The position numbers were made by a program, and so were the translations under genes. A DNA stretch of 9,478 nt from CAYXPG01 sp964564845. Lineage in GTDB: Bacteria > Planctomycetota > Phycisphaerae > Sedimentisphaerales > Anaerobacaceae. Shown here one piece after another: positions 5,774 to 9,478 of this stretch. The stretch covers positions 1-9,478 of the forward strand of contig CAZMCN010000081.1 in the NCBI GenBank assembly GCA_964564845.1, given 5' to 3'. The notes beneath the pieces were generated by a model. That model worked only from the letters and a program-made list of their open reading frames with translations, was not told the origin of the DNA and did not search any database. Position 1 is the first letter of the stretch; each line of letters begins with the position of its first letter.

Positions 5774-7414
5774 TTATTTATTCGGGTCGTGTCCGTTGCC
5801 GATAAGCTCTTTCCACCAGTCTGGGTATTCGGGCACAGCATCTCTCGGATTATTGGCATTGTATTTGGCCAGCAGCATATCGCCCAATCGCTTCCACTCT
5901 TCATACATCGCTACCGCATTATTGTAGTAAAAGTGATGCAGGATATTCATCGCAGCGTTAGGGTCTGTTTTGTAAACCTCTGCAGCAAGGGCCTGCAGCT
6001 TAGGCACGGTATGATAAAGCATTTGCATCTTCGGCTCTCGAAAAGAATGAATATCATTAATAGCTTCGCTGTAGCAATACTGGGCCAGATGTGTTACACG
6101 CGTATTGACCCACCAGCCGGAATTTATATCGAAATCCTTATAGCGTGAGCCGGTACTATAAAATTTCGGCAGCTCCTTCATATTGGGGTTCAGCGGAGCC
6201 GGATAAGTGCTATCCTGCGCACCGTATCCGAACCAGACAACGCCTTTTATCGGGTCGGGCAGCCACCCTTTTACCTGGCTGATTTGGCCGTAAAGAGTGG
6301 TCCTCCTGTTTATCCCGCTTGCAACTTTTTCACGTTTCGCAAGTGGATTGCCGAACGGACCCGCACCCGCCCCTTTTGTCCTGTCAAACCTTGTCCCCTG
6401 ATAGTTGTCGCCTGTAATCTTAAATACATCAGCGACGGTGAGCTTTTTGTCCGGCTTGACAGAGAACGGATAAAGGGAATAAGGCGAATTCGAATCGTCA
6501 TATTCCAGTTCAAGTGACGGCGCTATCAAATCGAGCGCCCTCCATTCGCGGCTGCTGCTGCTCAGAGCACTGCGTTTCGGGCCGTAAATATCCGCCGGCC
6601 TGAAGGGCTCGTTACCTTCAGGGTTGTACCAATCCTTTTTGACCGCGTAGGATATAAGGTTTGGTGAATGCATTACGTTTTTTTTGTCTTTGAAATCTGC
6701 GTTGCGGATTCTAAAGCGGTTGGCCGAGACAAAAACGTGCTCATCCGACAGTTTTACGGCGCACCATAGGTCACGCCCGTATATCTCCATAATCCAGACT
6801 TCATCGCCGTCGGTAATAACGTAACATTCACCGTTGCCGTCGAACCATTTGTATTTTTCAACAAGCTCGCCGATGACTCTTACCGCTTCTTTTGCTGTGG
6901 AGCAGCGCTGCATAGCAATATCAATACTAAACCAGGCATCGATGCCTCCTTTAACTTCCATCATTGCATTTTTGACTTCTTCGGCGTGTTTTGTACCTTT
7001 TATTTTGCAGGTGGTTTCACCAATTGCCAGGCCTTTTTCGTTCATAAAGGAATAGCGGCAATGGAAATAGCGATAGGTGTGAGCTGCCTCGGGCATTTCT
7101 CCATAAACTATACCTTCGCCGTAAGCTTCTTTGTGAGGGAAATTGCCGTGGGGGTATTTACCGAAATCACCGTAGCTGTGGCTGTTCACAACAATTTCTT
7201 TTGTGGCCCCTTTTGGCCAATCCGCTGCCGGAATAATCCAAAGACGGACATCGCCGGTGTCCGAGTCGTCATTGTGTGTTATCATACAGGAACCGTCGGC
7301 TGACGCCTTTTTGCCTACCGCAATACAGGTACATTGTGCAAAAACGGCTGAGTTCGCCGGCAGAAAAAACGCTGCAGCAATGCAAATTAGAGGTACAATC
7401 TTCCCAGCTTTCAT
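5774..7414 (-). CDS. secreted C69-family dipeptidase (N-terminal nucleophile)
   Basis: A 546-residue member of peptidase family C69, enzymes that cleave dipeptides with an N-terminal cysteine nucleophile freed by processing. Residues 1-26 form a signal peptide: Lys near the start, a hydrophobic core (IVPLICIAAAFFLP), then AVFA. The first residues after it are QCTCIAVGKKAS, where Cys28 aligns with the family's C-T nucleophile. ADGSCMITHNDDS follows (family: DGS..I.RN.D), then MNEKGLAIGETTC and the SANRFRIR stretch. The product should act outside the cytoplasmic membrane. The ATG at 7414 is chosen over an upstream in-frame start at 7534, since only the former gives a signal peptide and the 40-residue extension would run through repeat DNA. 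The Shine-Dalgarno is weak (AAAGG about 11 nt away). It lies downstream of a symporter on the same strand. Confidence 0.9.
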   Translation of the reverse strand: MKAGKIVPLICIAAAFFLPANSAVFAQCTCIAVGKKASADGSCMITHNDDSDTGDVRLWIIPAADWPKGATKEIVVNSHSYGDFGKYPHGNFPHKEAYGEGIVYGEMPEAAHTYRYFHCRYSFMNEKGLAIGETTCKIKGTKHAEEVKNAMMEVKGGIDAWFSIDIAMQRCSTAKEAVRVIGELVEKYKWFDGNGECYVITDGDEVWIMEIYGRDLWCAVKLSDEHVFVSANRFRIRNADFKDKKNVMHSPNLISYAVKKDWYNPEGNEPFRPADIYGPKRSALSSSSREWRALDLIAPSLELEYDDSNSPYSLYPFSVKPDKKLTVADVFKITGDNYQGTRFDRTKGAGAGPFGNPLAKREKVASGINRRTTLYGQISQVKGWLPDPIKGVVWFGYGAQDSTYPAPLNPNMKELPKFYSTGSRYKDFDINSGWWVNTRVTHLAQYCYSEAINDIHSFREPKMQMLYHTVPKLQALAAEVYKTDPNAAMNILHHFYYNNAVAMYEEWKRLGDMLLAKYNANNPRDAVPEYPDWWKELIGNGHDPNK

Positions 7415-7460
7415 AATTACCCGAACCTTTCTAATAAAATTTAAGAAAGTCAAACTAATC

Positions 7461-7539
7461 GCCGACGTAGTCGGCTTCTCCCTTAAGGAGTCCTTAGGAC
7501 AACGAACAACACACGATTCACGAGCGACGAACAACGCTC
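7461..7539. repeat. cluster of small palindromes and degenerate ACGAACAAC repeats
   Basis: Several structures are packed into 80 bp: GCCGAC-GTA-GTCGGC (7461-7475), CTCCCTTAAGGAG (7478-7490), GTCCT-T-AGGAC (7490-7500), a 9-bp direct repeat ACGAACAAC at 7502-7510 and 7527-7535, and GAGCG/CGCTC (7522-7526 with 7535-7539). It lies in the gap between the symporter and dipeptidase genes. It looks like dispersed repeat material rather than coding sequence. Confidence 0.55.
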
Positions 7540-7542
7540 AAA

Positions 7543-7567
7543 CTGACCGTCTCAAAGAAACGGTCAG
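7543..7567 (-). terminator. terminator-like hairpin after the symporter gene
   Basis: CTGACCGT (7543-7550) and ACGGTCAG (7560-7567) form a perfect 8-bp stem with a 9-nt loop, extendable by one G-U and two A-U pairs. It starts 14 nt past the symporter stop. On the minus strand it is followed by only TTT and then mixed sequence, so termination may be partial and read-through into the dipeptidase gene is possible. Confidence 0.5.
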
Positions 7568-7581
7568 CTTAAAGTAGTTCT

Positions 7582-8973
7582 TTAGACCGCTGCCTTGCGA
7601 AACAATTTCGGCAGGAACACAATCAGAAGCCAAATTGTCAAAGCCGATGTTGTTATGAAAAAGACCTTTGCCGGCCCATAAATTGCAATCAGCGGAATTG
7701 CCGTGGCCGTCCACAAACCGCCGCCCATAAATGGCTCGTGTACTACCTGTTTAGACGCAAAGGCCTCGGCTGCCGGCGTTTCATAATCAGGGTCAACCAC
7801 GCGCAACAGCAGTAGTCCGGTAGCTGTTACGCCCATTGCCATACCCATTTCGACTATTGCCCGCTCGAACCAGCTGTCCCTGAATATCCTGCGTGCCAAA
7901 AACAAAAGGCAGAAAACGTTCCACGCTATACCAAGGACGGCAAGGATTATCAGCGGCACAAGACCGGCCAGTATCACCTGCAGTTTTATCGTTGCAATGG
8001 CCGCTGCAACCAGAAAATCGAGCGATGCATTTTGGATTCGCCGTATCAGGCCCAGGTCAATGAGTTTGTATTTGTCAAAACGCTCCTCGAAAATCTGCAC
8101 GATGAGTCCGCCGAACAAACAGAGTGGAAAGAGCGGAAAACCGCTTAAGAGTTTATGTTTGCTAAGATACTCACTGCTGCCCTCGATGCCAAGCAACCCC
8201 TGTTTGAATACCCAGCCAATACCGACAGCAATGCCGATGACTATAATATGCAGACTCAGGCTCTCCATAACGTCGCTGTTTATACCGAGTCTTCCCGCAC
8301 TGGCTCGTTTTTCGATGGGGATTATGCCGAGAGCTTCTTCATCGGTGATGGCTGCACCTTTCTCCACGTGACCGGCGCGAACGGCCCAGTTGATAAGTAT
8401 CATACCAAAGATAATGGCGGAGATTACTCCGAACGTTGCGCTGGTAAGGGCATAATCGGTCCCCGCCGCCCAGCCCTGGGCATCGAAGACCTCTTTCATA
8501 CCCGCTGCCGTGCCGTGACCGCCTTCAAAACCGACCGGCAGCACCCCAACGAACATTGCCGGAAGTTTTGGGAACATAGCTCCGAGAAAAAGCAGCCACG
8601 CTGCTAATGGAACTACATACTCGCCCCAGGCGACTATCTGCCCGTATGCCAACTGTGGCCCCGCACTCTGTGTAATCGTTTTGAATTTCGGCAGCTTAAC
8701 ACCGAGAAACAGGCAGGCGAATACAATATTTATCAGAAAGCCCGGTATTTCGCCCCAGACCGCTGTACATTCCGATACCAAGCTGTTGGCCCGGCTGATG
8801 AAGCTCCCGTCGGCACTATCTCCTGCGAAATAGATAACCAGTTGAACTATAATAAGGCCAACGAGCCCGCCGATAATACAGGAGGGAAGATAAAGCGTCC
8901 GCAGCAGTTTAATCTTGGTTCGCAGCCAGAACCCCGCTCCTAACAACAAGGTCAAGCCGATAAAAGAAAGCAT
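7582..8973 (-). CDS. sodium/glutamate symporter family (ESS/GltS-like) permease
   Basis: A 463-residue polytopic inner-membrane protein of the ESS family, which brings in glutamate or related anions with Na+. Recognisable motifs are the N-terminal LYLPSCIIGGLVGLI, the central VGFEGGHGTAAGM (the family's GGHGTA loop), and in the second half EMGMAMGVTATGLLLLRVVDP followed by TPAAEAF and HEPFMGGG. It is longer than E. coli GltS (401), and the C-terminal half is divergent, so substrate identity is uncertain and no gene symbol is given. The ATG at 8973 has AAGGAG 7 nt upstream. The longer frame from 9000 has no such site and adds nine residues. The dipeptidase gene follows on the same strand 167 bp downstream, which suggests that peptide-derived amino acids are taken up. 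Confidence 0.88.
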   Translation of the reverse strand: MLSFIGLTLLLGAGFWLRTKIKLLRTLYLPSCIIGGLVGLIIVQLVIYFAGDSADGSFISRANSLVSECTAVWGEIPGFLINIVFACLFLGVKLPKFKTITQSAGPQLAYGQIVAWGEYVVPLAAWLLFLGAMFPKLPAMFVGVLPVGFEGGHGTAAGMKEVFDAQGWAAGTDYALTSATFGVISAIIFGMILINWAVRAGHVEKGAAITDEEALGIIPIEKRASAGRLGINSDVMESLSLHIIVIGIAVGIGWVFKQGLLGIEGSSEYLSKHKLLSGFPLFPLCLFGGLIVQIFEERFDKYKLIDLGLIRRIQNASLDFLVAAAIATIKLQVILAGLVPLIILAVLGIAWNVFCLLFLARRIFRDSWFERAIVEMGMAMGVTATGLLLLRVVDPDYETPAAEAFASKQVVHEPFMGGGLWTATAIPLIAIYGPAKVFFITTSALTIWLLIVFLPKLFRKAAV

Positions 8974-8980
8974 GCCGTCT

Positions 8981-8986
8981 CTCCTT
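8981..8986 (-). promoter_or_regulatory. ribosome binding site deciding the symporter start
   Basis: AAGGAG on the minus strand lies 7 nt before the ATG at 8973 and inside the longer in-frame ORF that starts at 9000, so 8973 is the likely true start. Confidence 0.75.
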
Positions 8987-9148
8987 AAAAGAAGGAACAT
9001 ATCTTCAATTATGCCGGCAGGATACAGGACACAGAAGTGTTTTGCAACGCTTTTTTGCCCATATTCTTAACCCTCATTTTGCAAAGGCGTTTTGCTGTCG
9101 AAATTCACGCAATTGAGCAACAGATAAAAAATCCCATTTTAGAAAGAT

Positions 9149-9271
9149 TTAATTATCGGACGCAGCTGGCAGAGGCCAGCCCCTGCCCTTATACACTTTT
9201 CTTAGCTTCTGATACTGTTCCCAAGCCATACATCTTATCCTTACCAGGGGGATACGATGTTCCTTGCCCAT
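9149..9271 (-). CDS. small ORF of uncertain reality, 40 codons
   Basis: An ATG at 9271 opens a 40-residue frame that begins GKEHRIPLVRIRCMAWEQYQ and ends in a Gly/Pro-rich stretch. The frame has no stop upstream for about another 45 codons. I do not recognise the product. The middle is basic, with a possible helix. There is no clear Shine-Dalgarno, and its end overlaps the 9165-9180 hairpin. It may be a remnant of a larger gene, a small protein upstream of the symporter, or chance. Confidence 0.2.
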   Translation of the reverse strand: MGKEHRIPLVRIRCMAWEQYQKLRKVYKGRGWPLPAASDN

Positions 9272-9303
9272 CCCATCGCTAAAAGGAAAGCTTCTCGACA
9301 ATA

Positions 9304-9478
9304 ATGAAGAAACTAACAAGAATAATACTGGTTGGCGAAACGGACGCAGGCTCTGCAGAGGTGCAACCTGCCAGAATAAATAGGGACAGTCACCTATTTT
9401 TCTTTAGGAATAATAGGAGGAATAATAGGGACAGTGGGGCTGTTGAAAAAGCCTCTTTAATCCTGTATAATAGTACCA
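9304..9478 (+). CDS. open frame running off the right edge, probably not a real gene
   Basis: An ATG at 9304 opens a frame with no stop to the end of the window (58 codons), beginning KKLTRIILVGETDAGSAEVQ. From about codon 27 it passes through the GGGACAGT repeats and the transposon-end-like motif, so that part is repeat DNA that happens to stay open. No Shine-Dalgarno is close. The N-terminal part could be the start of a gene broken by insertion. Confidence 0.15.
   Translation, partial: MKKLTRIILVGETDAGSAEVQPARINRDSHLFFFRNNRRNNRDSGAVEKASLILYNST
9378..9435. repeat. GGGACAGT(CACC) direct repeats with palindromic flank
   Basis: An 11-bp direct repeat ATAGGGACAGT occurs at 9380-9390 and 9425-9435. 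The first copy lies inside an inverted repeat, AAATAGG (9378-9384) with CCTATTT (9393-9399). Between the copies, a 12-bp near-tandem unit GGAATAATAGG(A/G) sits at 9407-9418 and 9419-9430 (11/12 match). From memory, the GGGACAGTCACC core is common around IS200-like/REP-associated transposase genes in several phyla; this association was not checked here. Confidence 0.6.
9436..9478 (+). mobile_element. possible insertion-sequence end at the window edge
   Basis: GGGGCTGTTGAAAAAGCC (9436-9453) resembles the terminal sequence of DDE-type insertion sequences that begin with GGCTGTTGAAAAAG-like ends. GGCT (9438-9441) can pair with AGCC (9450-9453). An outward-facing promoter follows at once, as expected at the left end of an IS upstream of its transposase. 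No transposase sequence is inside the window, so the family cannot be assigned. Confidence 0.35.
9443..9471 (+). promoter_or_regulatory. near-consensus sigma70 promoter pointing out of the window
   Basis: TTGAAA (9443-9448, 5/6 of the -35 consensus) and TATAAT (9466-9471, a full -10 match) are separated by exactly 17 nt. It is the best promoter match I noticed in the window. It reads rightwards, so its gene starts beyond position 9478; a transposase is the likely candidate. Confidence 0.65.

Larger units (their letters stand above)
9001..9478. other. 478-bp intergenic and mobile-element-associated region at the right edge
   Basis: No established gene is visible. From left to right it holds the symporter leader (no clear promoter; the best minus-strand match is a weak TTGCAA-17-TATCCT pair), a hairpin GCTGGC-AGAG-GCCAGC (9165-9180), a 40-codon minus-strand ORF, a structured stretch with the perfect palindrome CTCTGCAGAG (9351-9360) nested inside GCAGG/CCTGC (9346-9371), GGGACAGT repeats, and an outward promoter at the end. 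Confidence 0.6.

Noticed and set aside
5763..5784. CGAATA/TATTCG hairpin between hisI and the dipeptidase gene
   Set aside because: The stem is short and A/T-rich, without a T-run, and overlaps the dipeptidase stop; too weak to call a bidirectional terminator.
7415..7534. N-terminal extension of the dipeptidase to an ATG at 7534
   Set aside because: The extension translates repeat and palindrome DNA, would bury the signal peptide, and is not typical of the family. The start at 7414 gives a proper signal peptide.
8974..9000. Longer symporter start at 9000
   Set aside because: AAGGAG at the right distance lies inside this extension and points to the ATG at 8973.
9037..9282. 81-codon plus-strand ORF upstream of the symporter
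   Set aside because: There is no ribosome binding site or family resemblance, and it is antisense to the symporter leader; treated as chance.
1..9478. CRISPR array, tRNA, rRNA, defence or phage gene cluster
   Set aside because: No regularly spaced repeats, cloverleaf sequence, rRNA segment or defence/phage protein motif was seen on either strand.

Overview
The window reads as a chromosomal stretch of a moderate-GC bacterium, most plausibly a Planctomycetota lineage of the Phycisphaerae/Sedimentisphaerales kind. That placement is an inference from three things: the gene mix (a stripped-down regulatory PTS next to a short HPF), short dispersed repeats around a GGGACAGTCACC core, and strings of ACGAACAAC-type degenerate repeats. 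No marker gene settles it. Nine protein genes are well supported. All but hisI lie on the minus strand.

Region 1 (about 232-3973, minus strand, read right to left) is a gene run encoding a DUF502 membrane protein, a short ribosome hibernation factor (hpf), a PtsN-like EIIA, HPr (ptsH) and Enzyme I (ptsI). ptsH and ptsI overlap by 11 bp. No EIIB or EIIC permease is present, so the phosphorelay looks regulatory rather than sugar-transporting. HPr keeps both the catalytic His19 and the regulatory Ser50 (Ser46 equivalent), which implies an HPr kinase elsewhere in the genome. A sigma70-like promoter at 4071-4099 could drive the run.

Region 2 (4110-5725) holds a minus-strand multi-pass membrane protein of the lysylphosphatidylglycerol-synthase transmembrane (UPF0104/AglD-like) family, and a divergent plus-strand hisI (phosphoribosyl-AMP cyclohydrolase) away from other his genes. 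The 143-bp gap between them carries an 11-of-12 inverted repeat and competing hairpins.

Region 3 (5774-8973, minus strand) pairs a Na+/glutamate-type symporter (ESS/GltS family) with a secreted C69-family dipeptidase downstream of it. A plausible joint role is extracellular dipeptide hydrolysis followed by amino-acid uptake. The 167-bp gap between the two genes is dense in small palindromes and a degenerate repeat, and includes a terminator-like hairpin.

Region 4 (9001-9478) has no convincing gene. It contains small hairpins, a 40-codon minus-strand ORF of unknown status, GGGACAGT repeats, and at the extreme right a transposon-end-like motif with a near-consensus outward-facing promoter, so a mobile element probably begins at or just beyond the right edge. 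Region 0 (1-231) is likewise non-coding as far as can be seen.

Several start codons are set here by Shine-Dalgarno spacing: hpf, DUF502, the symporter and the dipeptidase all appear to start inside the longest possible ORF, and ptsH and hpf use TTG. I found no CRISPR array, no tRNA or rRNA, and no clear previously undescribed system. The most unusual parts are the intergenic repeat structures and the mobile-element edge.
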